Below are positions 48,092-60,150 of a stretch of DNA of 64,000 bases, piece after piece. The translations under genes were made by a program, and so were the position numbers. Below the pieces are notes generated by a model. It saw only the letters and a program-made list of their open reading frames with translations, had not been told where the DNA came from and made no database searches. The stretch is from assembly GCA_001465935.1 (NCBI GenBank), contig LNKV01000031.1, positions 85,871 through 149,870 of the forward strand, given 5' to 3'. This stretch comes from Clarireedia homoeocarpa. Its lineage: Eukaryota > Ascomycota > Leotiomycetes > Helotiales > Rutstroemiaceae. Within the stretch, counting starts at the first letter, position 1, and each line of letters begins with the position of its first letter.

Positions 48092-49278
48092 AGTCTCTCC
48101 CTAAAAGAGAGTCATTCATGAGCCCCATTGAAGTTTCTGGAAGGATGTTTCTGATTCGCGTTGCTGGCGGTGAAGCTGTACAGAAGATTCTAGCTTGGGG
48201 AATCTCATATTGAATATTCGGTAGCAAGGTAAGGTACGAGACGAGGTGCGAAGTACCGTAAGAGAATACTTCTAGTTGACGGACATGTTCCTGAGAAGGA
48301 AATGTACCCCCCTGAATTACAAAGACGGAGCCGGTCTTCGGAGTGGCGCTTATGTAGCTAGGGAGACGTTTTTGATCTGTAAATCCCGAGAAAAAGATGT
48401 AAAACGTCCGCTCGAGTTCATTAATTCAAGGACATTGATTAGATGGATTATCATGTTCATCATATTCATCATATCAGAGACATTCCAGCGGTGTTCTAAC
48501 GTCTACCAACGTCTAGAGGGGTATTCGGTTACCATTTAGTCGGTAGGAAATTGCGAGATTTCTCTTATTTGAAACATTTTCCTTACGAAGCAGAGATCGT
48601 ACCATAGTTGAACTTTGGATGATGCTACGCTATCGGCGCATCGTCTCAATGGTTATGTGTCAGTTTGTGCTATGGGGGAGGGGAGACTTTGGCTCGCCGC
48701 GCTGGGATTGACTGGGCCATGTTACGGTAATGAGAATAGGCGAAGCGAAGATATCAATTGGGGATTCAAGAGGAGGGGAGGCGTTTCGGATTTTAAGGGT
48801 CTTGTTACCCCGTGGGAAGAAGCGGTGGGTAGAAAGAAATTTTTTTATGTGATTGCGGAAGGAATCTTCGGCGGAAGAGATAATGGTTTGACTCGTAGAA
48901 GTTGGATGTCATATCTGAGACTATACAACGATCGCTGTTCATGCCCGCAATACCAATCACCAAAGCTTTCCCCTCCACATACCAGCATCAAGCTTCGAGA
49001 ATCTTACGCAGCCAAGCCATGATGTTCGCCAAACAGAAATCACCAGCGCAAACCGACGGTTACACAGCATGTAAAAAGCAACGAGATATCACGAGAAACT
49101 GGGAATAGGTCGTGGGATGTGGATCTTCATGCTGAGTGATATGGAATCTAAACGGCAGAAGAGAAATGCGATGCAACGAGCGGACGAATAGATTTGCTTT
49201 GTTGAAGGAGAGCCCAAACAGTAGTAAGCATAAGACATGGAGATCTGCACAAAGATCTGATATGTCGAATTCATAGTT

Positions 49279-49362
49279 TTTTAGTAGTAACATCATAACT
49301 TTTAGTAGTCACATCATAACTTTTAGTAGTCACATCATAACTTTTAGTAGTAACATCACAAC
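49279..49362. repeat. 21-bp tandem repeat, four copies
   Basis: Unit TTTTAGTAGTCACATCATAA plus C, with copies 1 and 4 carrying A for C in the middle and copy 4 one further change. There are no spacers, so it is a minisatellite and not a CRISPR. Confidence 0.9.
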
Positions 49363-50027
49363 TTAAAACATACTTAAATTAAGAATTGAACATCCTCCTT
49401 AACTAGTTGTTGACATCTTGGATTGATCTCCTCCGCGAGTTTTCTGGACCCGGCAAGGGATCAATCCTGTGCTCCTTTGTCGCTAGCTAGGCAAACAGGG
49501 AAACCCTTTTTGGACAAGCAAAGTAACTACCCCTTCATCTCCCAGACTACGAAGCGACACTATAGAGCGCACCAACGCACACACCCTTGCTGGGTAAAGC
49601 GGAAGCGCGGAATTTTACTTGCATGTTGAGTTTGTACCCGCAGGCTAAATTGCTGAAAAATTGGATATTTCACGGAAGAGTGGGCGATTTACGGTATTGC
49701 TAATCCACAATATTCCGGATTCCTGGCCAAGGGTTGTGCATGGGAGTATACAGCTTGTAATGCGCATATACACTCATCAACCTTGGAATCAGCCGTGTCA
49801 GCCCGTAGGGAAGGGAAGCAATAAACGCTTCATACTCCCCAGCATACTGCAGCGCGCCAACCTTCCTGGAAATAATCATTAGGAGAGGCGATCGGCGGCC
49901 GTACAGCAGTAGAAGGCTGGAAGAGGTAAAGAAGGCTCGAGGACAACACACAAGACTCTTTAACCTTTTTCAATCGGGTACTACTGTACTTGGATATCCT
50001 CGGGCTCGAGCTAGACGTGCCATGTAT

Positions 50028-50070
50028 GCAGTGCAGTGCAGTGCAGTGCAGTGCTGTGCTGTGTTGTGCA
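50028..50070. repeat. GTGCA pentamer repeat
   Basis: About eight units GTGCA grading into GTGCT and GTGTT. Confidence 0.85.
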
Positions 50071-51039
50071 GACGTAGAGTGCTGTACAAGTTCATCCTTT
50101 TCCCTGTAAAACTCCGGTCACTACTAGCACTACCTGCACTACCTAGCACTACTCAGTCAGCAACACGACTCTGACGCCGCTGTACCTCATTCCCACCCAG
50201 CTACCCTGGAGCTGTTTTTTTGTTTGTTTCCATTCATCCATCCATCATCCCATCCTGCAACTCACGACTCACTACTACTGTAGCGTTACTGCGCAGAAGG
50301 AGATTCTGGAAACTCGGGGACCCAGACACCAACACCGGCTACCGCTACTACTACCCAGCAGGCCCCAGATAATTGCTCCCACGATCCACTTCTACTAAAG
50401 TATTCACAAATTCCTCAATTTACCCTTTGTTAACCCCGTCACTTCAGTCCCACTTCCCTGCGTCGGCGTTGCGCGTCTGTGTCTGTGTCTGTATTTATGG
50501 ATTCGCTGTCTGGATAATCGATGCTTGTTTATGCTGCCTACAAACCGGTTCGAGCATTACTGACAACAGTTCGCCGCCGAGCAGAATTTGCATAAACGCC
50601 AATCAACTTTCAGGAGAAGCCGAAGGGAGAAGGAGATAGAGAAAGAGAGTAGAAAAGAGAGAAGTAGGACCGTCCGTCTTTACTTACTTCCACACGGGAT
50701 CTTCGAATACGCTTTTGCGACAACAACAACTCTTGCCCGTCCCAAAGTGTTGGTCTCCATTCAATTCAATATTAGCACAGCCGGACTATTACTTGCATTC
50801 CACGCTCTTTACGTCCATTTTACGCTCATTCCTCCACTCCCAGGAACAACAGTAGCCTCGGGACCATAATTCTAAACACTCGTGGATTCTTTTGTACGTT
50901 TTGTACGTCCCGTTTCCGTCCTGGGCTGTGGGACCTTTACTTTGATTGATGCGACATCCTCAAGCAGCGGAAAGCAAGAAGGCAGGGACAGGCCAAAGCA
51001 GCAACAGATACACCAGATAGAGCGAGGTTGAGGCGAATG

Positions 51040-51105
51040 CAGAAGCCGCAGCAGAAGCAGGAGCAGGAGCAGAACCAGAAACAGAACAGAAACAGAAACA
51101 GAAAC
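51040..51105. repeat. purine-rich GAAGCAG/AACAGA imperfect repeat
   Basis: Imperfect hexamer run (AGAAGC, AGGAGC, AGAAAC words) upstream of the PH-like gene. It also yields a spurious low-complexity minus-strand ORF. Confidence 0.75.
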
Positions 51106-51223
51106 TGTAGAAGAAGCAATATTCGCTACTACATCGACCGACCAACCGACGTATGGTAGTATTGCGGCACTACGGTCCACGGCTTTCATACTTTTTCTTC
51201 CCGTTCTCGAATATCTCCTGATA

Positions 51224-51280
51224 CATTCATACATTCATATTTTCATACGTTCATACGTTCATACGTTCATACGTTCATAC
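51224..51280. repeat. TTCATACG octamer tandem repeat
   Basis: Four exact units from 51242 plus a partial fifth, preceded by degenerate TTCATACA units. It lies about 430 bp upstream of the PH-like start codon. Confidence 0.85.
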
Positions 51281-51707
51281 TTTCAGACTTCACACGGTCT
51301 CACGGGTTCTGACGTTCGTTTCTTACTGAGTGAGAACGACCCTATCGCCGATATCAGGGGTAAATATCGCACCGACAACGGCATATTCGGGACCTTGTTC
51401 ACTCTTTCTCTTTCTTAATAACGCGCCTTTGACATTCAATCTACGGCAGCACCAACTTCGAATCGTCTTCCCTCTCTGCTCTATTCACCACCAATTGATT
51501 CTCACGATACTATGTTTTAATCCTTCGTCCTTCATTGGAATAATTTCAGTCTCGACAGCCGTACCCTTACTCGTTTCGTTTCCCCCTCCCCTCTCCCCCC
51601 TCCCCTTTCCCCTCTCCCTCGTCGCATCCTGTTCTTTTATCGGGACCACGATACGAGCACCACAGCCTTATCTCCCAACCCATCCTCGTACTTCCTGCCA
51701 ACCCAAA

Positions 51708-53875
51708 ATGATCTTAATGGAGGGCTTAATGTTGGTACCACCTGAAAGAGGGACGATTATTGGAAGAGCTGTTTGGAAGGTACCTATACATCTGCCATCC
51801 TGTATATCCTCTGGTTTTCTCTATTGAAAGTAACTGACAGTGTCTTCTCCCAATTCACAGACTCGATATGTCGTCCTCGGTAGCGGAGCCCATCTGCAAA
51901 CGCAAACAGATCTCCTCGAGAAGTCGGCGTCGAAAAAGGGAAAGAATGGCAAGAGTACATCGAAGCAACCGAGTTTAATCGACATTGGGAAAGCATCTCA
52001 ACCCCAGGAAAGTTTATACGTATCAATCTACAAAGCAAAGGTATGCATTTTAACCTAAGCGTTTGGCTGCATCGTCGGGCATTCACTTGCTGACTTCACC
52101 AAAAGGGCGATTGGGAGTACATTGCACAACATCCTCTATCTGCGTTCAAATCCTGCGAAATTCGATCATTATCCCACCGGAAGCAAAGCCCTCCGTTGCC
52201 CACGCTCATGTTGGAATTCAAACCAGACACGATCACCGAAAAGCAACGCAAGAGACGATCAAGTCGCGCAGGGGGTTTATCATCTGCGAAGGATGCACAA
52301 TGGGCGGATACACTTCTATTTCGATCAGTTCCCGAGGAACGACACAGTATCTATGATTGGCAGATTGCCATTAAACCACGATTAGAGCCGGAGCTGGAAG
52401 AAAGTCCAATGAGTCCATTGAGCCCGGTATTTACTACTTTCTCCAATCCCTTTGCAGCTCGAGACGAGATGCCGAATTCAAAAAATGGACGAACAGAACA
52501 ATCGAATCGGTTACCATTCCAACAACCACCGAACGGATACGCTCATACTCCACGAGATCGCCCTTCCGCTTTGATCTCGCCCTCGCCCAGCCTTCGTTCC
52601 CGCCGCTCCGACCTTTCTTCGCAAGCCAGTTCATCCCATCCACCAATGGGTTATACCGCAACGCATGCTCAAAATTATGCACCAACTCTTCCTTCAGATC
52701 TTCCTTCCCCGGTTTCCGTTTCTGGTTATGATAATTTTGTTGAGGGGTGGAAACCTGCTCAGGGTCGATCCTCAGCCTTGTCCCATCATACAAGGGGTAG
52801 CAACAGTATCGCATCAGTACCCCCGCCACTCGCCTCGCCCATTGCGCCCTCGCCTGGACCTAGGGAGACGATTCTGGATCGAGCTTTCCAGATGAGGTGC
52901 ATACCTGGAAGTGAGCGGTTACACGACGATGAGGAGAAGATTAGTAGTATTGCACGTTTCGAGGCTTTAATGAAGGAAGCAGACGAGAGAAGATTACAAA
53001 AGTCTTCATCTTCAACTGGCGGGAGTAGCAGACATTATAAGCCTGGATGGGAATTGGAGGAAGAGTCTGAGGAATCAGATAATGATACTGGTGCTAATAG
53101 TATAGACGTGGATGAGCGAGATCGAGATATTCTAATGCCCACCCCAGCCCAACGAGCACTAGATTACATTGCCGGCCGTCGAACCCCGTTACCGCCGCCA
53201 AGTTCTCGACCGATATCTCCTCAAAGTCCACCAATCCCATACCTTAATCCCCAGGCCATGAGCGCTCTTAATAGTGGTTCGTCATCAGCAAGTCAAAGTG
53301 CTGCGTCATCGAATGGGAACGGACTTCGACCTCGAACGGGCACGACATCCCACATACGCAAAAACAGTCGACCGAGTTCTCTACTTTTACCTTCTCGCTC
53401 CATGTCCACGAATACCATCCCTACGGTAAAAGATTCAAGCAGTACGGCGAGTTCGAATCTCGCACCATTCAAAGAGGAACGGGACAAGAAAAGAAGTAGT
53501 AGTACGAGTCAGAAACGATTGAGTTTTCAAGAATTCGCGAGACGATTAAGCAGTACAAGTTCTCTTCTACTGGTCCAGACCAACGCGAGCTCGAATTCCG
53601 GAAGAGGTGATGAAGGGAGAGGAAGTAGAAGGGGAAGCTGTGATGCGAGTGTTATGATGGCGAATTTGGATGAAAGTGATGAGATGGATATTAATGGTAG
53701 CATGGGAATCAGTCGAGGGCTGAAAAGTAGTAATGGGTTGAGTTTACGTGGTGGGGAGGGTGGAATGAAAGCTAGTCGACGTGCTGGTGGTGGGACAATG
53801 GTGGGCGATGAAAAGTGTGGTTTTAAGGGTAATTATGGGATGTTTTCAGGACCTGGTGAGGGGGGTTTTGTTTGA
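51708..53875 (+). CDS. PH-domain-like low-complexity protein of unknown function
   Basis: Three exons, 51708-51779, 51861-52040 and 52106-53875. Introns of 81 bp (GTACCT, with a TAACTGAC branch and TCACAG acceptor) and 65 bp (GTATGC) keep the frame, product 673 aa. I chose Met 51708 because the conserved part starts right after it; the frame is open further upstream. The first ~160 residues look like a pleckstrin-homology-type fold built from three exons: GTIIGRAVWKTRYVVLGSG, ESLYVSIYKAKGDWEYIAQH, PLSAFKSCEIRSLSHR, TLMLEFKPDT, and a closing Trp-containing helix (SIYDWQIAIKPR). The rest is disordered and Ser/Pro-rich with one conserved-looking stretch (ISSIARFEALMKEADERRLQ, KPGWELEEESEES). No catalytic motif is seen. 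A signalling or membrane-adaptor role is only suggested by the PH-like start. Confidence 0.75.
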
Positions 53876-54832
53876 TGTTGACGGATTGAAATGGGTTGAT
53901 GGCTTGCATTGCATTGCATCTGAGAGAGCGTGCTTTTTTGATTCTTTTTATTTTCTTCATGACTCTGATGGACAGCGATGCGTTTTGCGATGCGATGATA
54001 CCTTAGATGAATTTTGTTTTGATTATTGAGAGTTCTCCTTGGATAGCTGATGGGAGTTTAGTTTGGATTGGATGATTGAATGAGGGACAGTACGTCTGAA
54101 GATGAAGCTATGGAAAGGCGACGCAGAGGTAGAGGAGATGACGAGAGGGGAAGAAAGGAACAGGCTTGGTGGCTGTATACATTTATTTTGGATTCTCTCT
54201 TCATTCGTTTTGAATGATGATATTTGATGGTTTGATGGATGGGTATTTGATGTATGAATAAGAACTTTCACTTGCTTTCCTTTGGGCCGGTCATTTTTGC
54301 GGAAATGGCTGGAGGATAGGAGAGGTACAGTGGGAAGCAAGCACAGATTGCGGTGCACTACTCCGGGTCGAAGATGTTGGTAGACGGGAAACTGAAAAGG
54401 TGGTTTGGAAGAGGCATTTAGAATCGGAACGGGTGGTCGGGATAGTTAGTTCATAGATGGATGGATAACATACGCAAGCACGCACACTGCATCACTTACT
54501 ATTAGAAGTGTAGGCGGTGGTCTTTGCAGGGTTACGGTAGCTATACTGCGCTATCTCTCAGGAATTGCAAATACATTTAAGTTATAACTATAGCTACAAC
54601 TACAGCTTCTATGCACATCACAAAATTCTGTTCTCCAATATCTACTGGTTTTTCTAATCAGTCAATGTTGACTACCAAAACCAAATATCAATATCAATTT
54701 TTGTTCAAACTTTTGTCATCGTAGATTAAAAAAGTGTCTTCTCATATCTATGTTAACTATATTTTGTATGATAACTCGTTCGTCCATCATCAAATATGAC
54801 AAACTTCGCAAATTCATTGTCCGTTTGTTTCG
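53876..54832. other. intergenic
   Basis: 3' flank of the PH-like gene, AT-richer toward the tRNA. No gene supported. Confidence 0.5.
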
Positions 54833-54906
54833 TCCCTCGTGGCGCAATTGGCTAGCGCGTTCGACTGTTAATCGAGAGGTTGGTGGTTCGAGCCCACCCG
54901 AGGGAG
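54833..54906 (+). tRNA. tRNA-Asn (GTT), intronless
   Basis: A 74-nt cloverleaf: acceptor TCCCTCG pairs with CGAGGGA (7 of 7), D-arm TGGCGCAATTGGCTAGCGC, anticodon stem CGACT with loop CTGTTAA (anticodon GTT), T-arm GGTGG TTCGAGC CCACC, discriminator G. Internal promoter boxes are intact. Confidence 0.96.
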
Positions 54907-55828
54907 GTCAATGTAATGTTCCTTGTTTAGGATATGCCCCAGGCCTTTACATTTTTGTATGTTTTGATGGAAGAGGGAGGGGTTTGGGGAGGTTGAGTGT
55001 TTCAATTTTTGGGAGAAGAGAGGGAGAAGAGATTTGGGAGCCTTTTTGGGGGGGTTTGGGAAGGTTAGCGGGGAGGTAGAGCGGGAGCGGAGAGAGGAAA
55101 TGGGAGATGGGGGATGGGGGATAGGAGTGGCTTGCGCTCATCTAATTTTCATGCACGCTTATGAATGTGTTGGTTTGTGTTGGTTGTACGTAATCCAACA
55201 TTTCATCCAACTCTCCTCACCTACTACCTATTTCGTACAACCAGCCAGTTACAAACCTTACTTTGACCAGATTACAAGCACTAGAGTGCGGTGATTGGTG
55301 GGCTGGGCTTGGCCTGTTTCGTTGATTGGAGTGGAGTGTTGGAGAGCGATCACTGGAAAGGGGCAAACAGATGAGCTGCGGCGAGGTAGTGGGATTTGTG
55401 CAGGGTGAGATAGATGGTATATATATGGATTGAAGAAAGCCGTTTCTGTTTTCCCCTGGGGTTACTGTTTGGCTTTTTTTATCTTTTTCTTGCTGTCTAG
55501 AATTTGCTTGCTGACTTGCTGAAAGGACGAGTCACGAACAAGCGGACAAATAAACGAATGGACTGACGGAAGGACGGGCATTTATCATTTTTAATTGTGT
55601 TGCTCTGGTCGGGCTTGTTGCGTCTTGTCAGTTTACTCTATTGCAAGTTGGATATACTTCGATCAAATTCGTTTACAATTTCTTGAGCTTTCAGGCCTCT
55701 CGTCTCGTCTCATCTCGTCTCCTCTTAATCACTTCACTTACTCACTGAAGAGAAAAAGATTGTGCTATAATCTTATCATATACTTGTTTCTTTCTTCCTG
55801 TTCTGTCCAACTTGCATCAGCAGTGAAG
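54907..55828. other. intergenic
   Basis: G-rich stretch (55000-55120) after the tRNA, then promoter-like sequence with repeated CTCGTCTC words just before the SRPBCC gene. No gene supported. Confidence 0.5.
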
Positions 55829-56890
55829 ATGGTGATTATAACAAAAATTGAAATCGCTGCGGCGCCGGATGTTGTGCGGAAAGTGGTATGTAACTATCTA
55901 TTTTAATTTCGTTGCTTTTGGTGGCCTAGTCAAGGGCAGTTCTTCTACTTGTTGCTAGCTAGGGCGTTAAGTGTCGAGAGACTCCCATCACATTCCAATC
56001 TAATCCCAATCCCACACTTTCTCCCTTCTATATACAGTCTCATTAACTTCTTTCCCCTTCAACCCACAGCTTCTCGACTTTTCCCAATACAACGAATGGC
56101 ATAAATCTGGTCTAATCAAGAGTATCACACCGGTGGATAAAGATGCTCAGAACGAGGATGCAGTGGCTGTGGGCAAGAAATTGTTCTGCGTCTTTAGCGA
56201 TTTTGAATTTGAGTGTGTGGTTGTTGTGAGTGGATGTTCTTTTTTCTCTTTTTCTCTTTTTCTCTTTTCTTTCTTGAATGTTGGGACGGGCATACTGTTG
56301 TGTTTAGGTTGGCAATTCGCTTACCAACTTCTGCTCTGGTTCACACATTCTGCTTGCTCCTCAATGTTTGTGCATTGTCTTGTTACTTTCTTCTTTTATA
56401 TCTTCTTCTTCCCCATTCTTTCTTGTTTATTTCCTTCTTCGCATTCTCCCTCCCTCCCTCGAACAACTTCTCTCTTCTTCCTTCCACCCCAGCTCTTCCC
56501 TTAACTCTGCTTCCTAACTCGCTAATCTCCTACCCCTAGCAAAACACACCCACATCTTTTGCATGGCAAGGCCCACCCGTGATGTCCGTCTCAGGGCTAC
56601 ATAGCTTTCTTTTCGAGCCTAGCAACTCGACGCCAGGAGGATCGACATTTACGCAGATGGAGAGTTATTCGGGACCGATTGCGTTCTTGATGCAATCGTG
56701 GTTGTTGGGTGCTAAGATTAAGAAGGGATTCGAGGGGTTTAATGAGGATTTGAAGGGGACAGGTGAGCGAGGGTTGTACGGGGGAGGAATCGTAAAGAAT
56801 GAAGAGGAGAGGAGAGGAAGGAAATTAATAGACACGAAGTTAGAAAAAGGTAAAAGCAAAGAAAGGGGGGAAAGAACGAATATCGACTAG
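55829..56890 (+). CDS. SRPBCC (START-like / polyketide cyclase-dehydrase fold) protein
   Basis: Three exons, 55829-55885, 56070-56225 and 56540-56890. Introns of 184 bp (GTATGT ... CCACAG) and 314 bp (GTGAGT ... CCCTAG) keep the frame, product 187 aa. The fold signature is the N-terminal strand and helix MVIITKIEIAAAPDVVRKV then LLDFSQYNEWHKSGLIKSI, a beta-sheet core (KKLFCVFSDFEFECVVV, TSFAWQGPPVMSVSGLHSF, STFTQMESYSG) and the long C-terminal helix (FLMQSWLLGAKIKKGFEGFN, NEDLK) that closes a hydrophobic pocket. Proteins of this fold bind lipids or other hydrophobic ligands. The ligand is unknown. The charged tail after the helix (about 45 residues, Lys/Glu/Arg-rich) is extra. The second intron is long for this window and pyrimidine-rich. 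Confidence 0.8.
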
Positions 56891-57826
56891 GTTAGAGAAG
56901 CAGTAGCTGTGAAGGTCAAATCTGCAAGTTGTAAGCCCAGCAAGTTGTAACATCGTCTACAAATCTAAATTACTTGTTTCTCTGGCTATTTTTCGTGTTT
57001 TACTTGGTAGCCTATACATCTTGTGTATAACCACCCACCTTCAAGATTGAAAATTAAGTTGCACAAGTTTTCTCATACAAGCTCGGATTTATACAAGTGT
57101 ATCCCCAATCGAGTCGACCAAAATTCTTGCTCTAATAATCATGTCGCACCGCCTTACCACGTCATGTGCTGCGCGTCGCACATGAATTGACTCAGCCCAC
57201 GAGTCTGTCATGAAGGGATAAATCCATCTGGGGAATCTTTCCCGAATGATCGTTTTCGACACTATACTACTACAAACTTTCATGGAAAAACACATCCCTT
57301 CTCTTTCAATGTTCCTTGTCGTCTTCGCAAGGATTAAAAGCAGGTATACCTGATGCAAGTTCCGTCGGTGTCTGCAAGATAAGACTGCAACAGCTCGCTG
57401 TCACTTCTAATTTATTCCACTTCCAGTGTCGAAATAGGTCTTATTGCCGAGCCCTGGTGCAATTTCGAATCACTAAGTTTCTGTTGTAACGGATAGTCTT
57501 GGGCTTTCTTTCAATGAAACCTCCTGTTTCGTCGTTGTATAGTGATTTTGTTTATATCCTGCTGCACAGCCTCACAACTGCCGAAGTAGGTAGGTCGCAT
57601 CCAAGTGCCTGCTTACTGCATATCATAATCTATTCGTAAGGCGTACTCTCGGTACTGCACCTCAAAGAGCCTTTTCGTCTCCTTTGTACTATGAAAAGTG
57701 ATGCTTCGCCACCCCTTTTCAAACTTGAGATTAAAATCTTGAAAACCGACAGCTTTGCGATATTTCACCATTTATACTCTCCCTCCATTCATACCCCCGA
57801 CAAGCCAAGTATCATGTATTTGCAAA
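56891..57826. other. intergenic
   Basis: No gene supported. The upstream part of the L-domain gene, including a possible missed first exon, would lie here. Confidence 0.45.
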
Positions 57827-59258
57827 ATGACACTCCAATTTCAATACCCGTTCACACTCTGTTCTTCATATAGCTTCACAATCGAGTCCCAGACTGATGC
57901 CACCCGTATTTCAGAATGCCAGCGCTTCATGGGCGACCTCTACATAAGGCCTTATGCCGATGTCGACAGCATATCGCTCGAAGGGCTCCAAGCGGCTGGA
58001 TCAATTTACATCGATGATCCAGCAAACTTGCGAAATATATCTTCGTCTACGTTAAGGATCGTACAAGGTACTTTCCGAATGTTTAATAGCACATCATTAC
58101 AGGAACTACACTTTCCTCATTTGCAAATTATCTCCATGTTAATTATATCCGATATAACATCTCTAATAAAAGTTACCTTGCCCAAGAACGTCAAATTCTA
58201 CTCTTGCAATTTTATTCGCACAGCATTCTTCTCTGGATATTTGCCGGAGATTGGGGAGTTTGATATCCTTCATGTCATCGACAATCCAGGATTGAGATCT
58301 GTCAAAGTATCCGCTACTTATGTTTCACGGATATGGGTTCAAGCTCACGAAAATTCGACCATTCCATTGCAGGTCGAATTTCCCACACTGAGCAATTGTT
58401 CTTGGATGGAAATATCTGGGGTCGCACGAATCAAGCTCCCTAAGCTCATCGAACTAGATAATCTTACTCTCGCATCGTCCCAGGCATCAACGGTTTCCAT
58501 TCCTATGCTGAGAAAAGTAACAGATTACATCGAAATTTACAAGAATGGGAATCTTAAAAGCTTGTCTTTACCAAACTTAAAAAGTGTTGGAAAAGGTCTG
58601 GACATTTATGGAAATAATATACTGAAGGAAATATCACTCCCGAGATTGGCTCATATTGGGCAAAGACTTCTAACGGATGAGTTTCTCGAAAGGTATTTTA
58701 TCTTCAGCTATCTATGTATCACCAACTCAACCGTACTGACAATACATGAGCATGTCTTTGCCTTCTCTAAAGGGGCTATCCACCATGAGTACAATAAGAA
58801 GTCATCCATCGAATTGTACCGAAGTGACAATGCTATTCTTAGAAATAAAAGTCAAGAACTATCATTGTTTAGAATTCGATACCCCAAACACTCTGGACTC
58901 TTCAAACTCTCCAGGTTATTCCTTCCCCAAGTTAGACGCCCTGGAGATCATTAACTGACTCCCTCAAGCTCTAATTCATGGCGTCGGTTCGAATCCGGCT
59001 ACGACCGCCATACCCCCCCTGTCTATCTTCGGGACTCTTCTCCTCATTTGCATATTCATTTTTATTGGCTACCGCCGAGGAACTTATTTCTACTTCGCAC
59101 GACCCAAAAATAATGAGATGTCGTTCGAGCTTCTTCCCAGCAGAATCAGACTGGGTGATGTTCCGGAACTGCAGACGTTGGAGAGACCGACTGAATTAGG
59201 GGACCCGTGGATGGAAGTTTATGAACTCCAGGGGACCACGTGCTACGAGATGATTTGA
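57827..59258 (+). CDS. membrane protein with receptor-L/Ecm33-like repeats
   Basis: Model: exons 57827-58692, 58751-58914 and 58969-59258, 439 aa. Intron 1 is 58 bp (GTATTT, TACTGAC branch). Intron 2 is 54 bp with a weak GTTATT donor, a clear TAACTGAC branch and a CAAG acceptor, and it removes an otherwise in-frame TGA at 58956-58958. The extracellular part starts FTIESQTDATRISECQRFMG and then shows the beta-helix repeats of Ecm33/receptor-L proteins: LEGLQAAGSIYIDDPANLRN, SLQELHFPHLQIISM, IELDNLTLASSQASTVSI, NLKSLSLPNLKSVGKGLDIY. Many N-glycosylation sequons fit an extracellular domain. A membrane helix (SIFGTLLLICIFIFIGY) follows, then a 60-residue cytosolic tail (YRRGTYFYFARPKNNEMSFE). No signal peptide is seen at the chosen Met, so the true 5' exon may be upstream. 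A role in surface sensing or wall integrity is inference. Confidence 0.68.
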
Positions 59259-60150
59259 GTTAAAGAGCTGAAGGTATGGAAGGGTAATAACTATGAGGGA
59301 TTCTCTACTTGCAGCTGTCACTGGTGCAGTTCTAGTATTAGATAGCTCTTGAAGAAAGAAAAGAACCCAAGCCACAAAAGTTCTCAGTGACACTGCCACC
59401 GAGGATCTTCACTATCCTACAAAAGGATGTGGCCAACCTTACTGCCTTGGCGCTTCTTTGAAGTACTTCCTCGTTACTAGAAAGGAAAGCAACCTTGCAC
59501 TTCTTGCTCTGGTCAGGAACTTGTCCTAATCACCCAGCTTGTAAATGCGTGGGTGTTAGGCGATGTCTCCGCTTGGCGAAGGTCATTACAAGATTGAAAA
59601 TAACCTTCCGCGAAACGCGTAGAACAATGTAAGTTGTATGAACTGACCATTAAAAGTTGGGGACTGGCACAGCTAGGGTTACTTGGCTGTCAATACAGTG
59701 ATCATACCGTCGATTGAACATCTGCGGCTACGCCACTACCCCGCAGTCAGCACTTTACAAGCGTGATACTACGTGGACACGGTGGATTCGGATTATATCT
59801 CGGATCCGCTGTATCGGTACTACACTAAACTGATTCCGTACTTATATACCGAAAATTCAATCACTTTTTGCTACCTGTATATCATTTGCTTGCCGTGCCA
59901 CGAAGAGGCGACAGGAGCGGAAAAACAGAAGCAGACAAATCTTTCCACATGTCGATTTCGAGATGCAGTCATATGCATCCCTGTTTCCGACTAGAATATC
60001 TTAGACCAACAGTTGGATTGAGTCGCTTCTGTTCTCAATCGAAATGTAATTATCCTGTCGACTCCTCAATACTCAAAGCTAGAGGACTGCGAGGTTCAAC
60101 ATTCTCTTGCTATCATCACGAATGCTAAACATTTTTCTGCAATCTCGACC
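59259..60150. other. intergenic
   Basis: No supportable gene between the L-domain gene and the NRPS-like pseudogene. Confidence 0.5.

Larger units (their letters stand above)
47564..51707. other. 4-kb gene-poor stretch before the PH-like gene
   Basis: No gene can be supported. It includes a 38-nt hairpin, a 21-bp tandem repeat, two simple repeats and an octamer repeat (listed separately). The last ~1.2 kb is pyrimidine-rich, as expected for a long promoter or 5' leader of the PH-like gene. Confidence 0.5.

Noticed and set aside
49279..49362. Possible CRISPR-like repeat array
   Set aside because: Four head-to-tail 21-bp units without spacers in a eukaryotic genome; an ordinary minisatellite.
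51330..51707. Upstream in-frame extension of the PH-like gene
   Set aside because: The extension is pyrimidine-run low complexity; the conserved part begins right after Met 51708.
58956..58958. In-frame TGA in the L-domain gene as evidence of a pseudogene
   Set aside because: A 54-bp phase-1 intron (58915-58968) with a TAACTGAC branch point removes it and keeps the frame into the membrane helix; the weak donor leaves some doubt.
58978..59012. Plus-strand sequence resembling a tRNA 3' half (GGTTCGAATCC followed by CCGCCA)
   Set aside because: No acceptor or anticodon arm upstream, and the bases are in frame with the membrane-proximal coding sequence of the L-domain gene.
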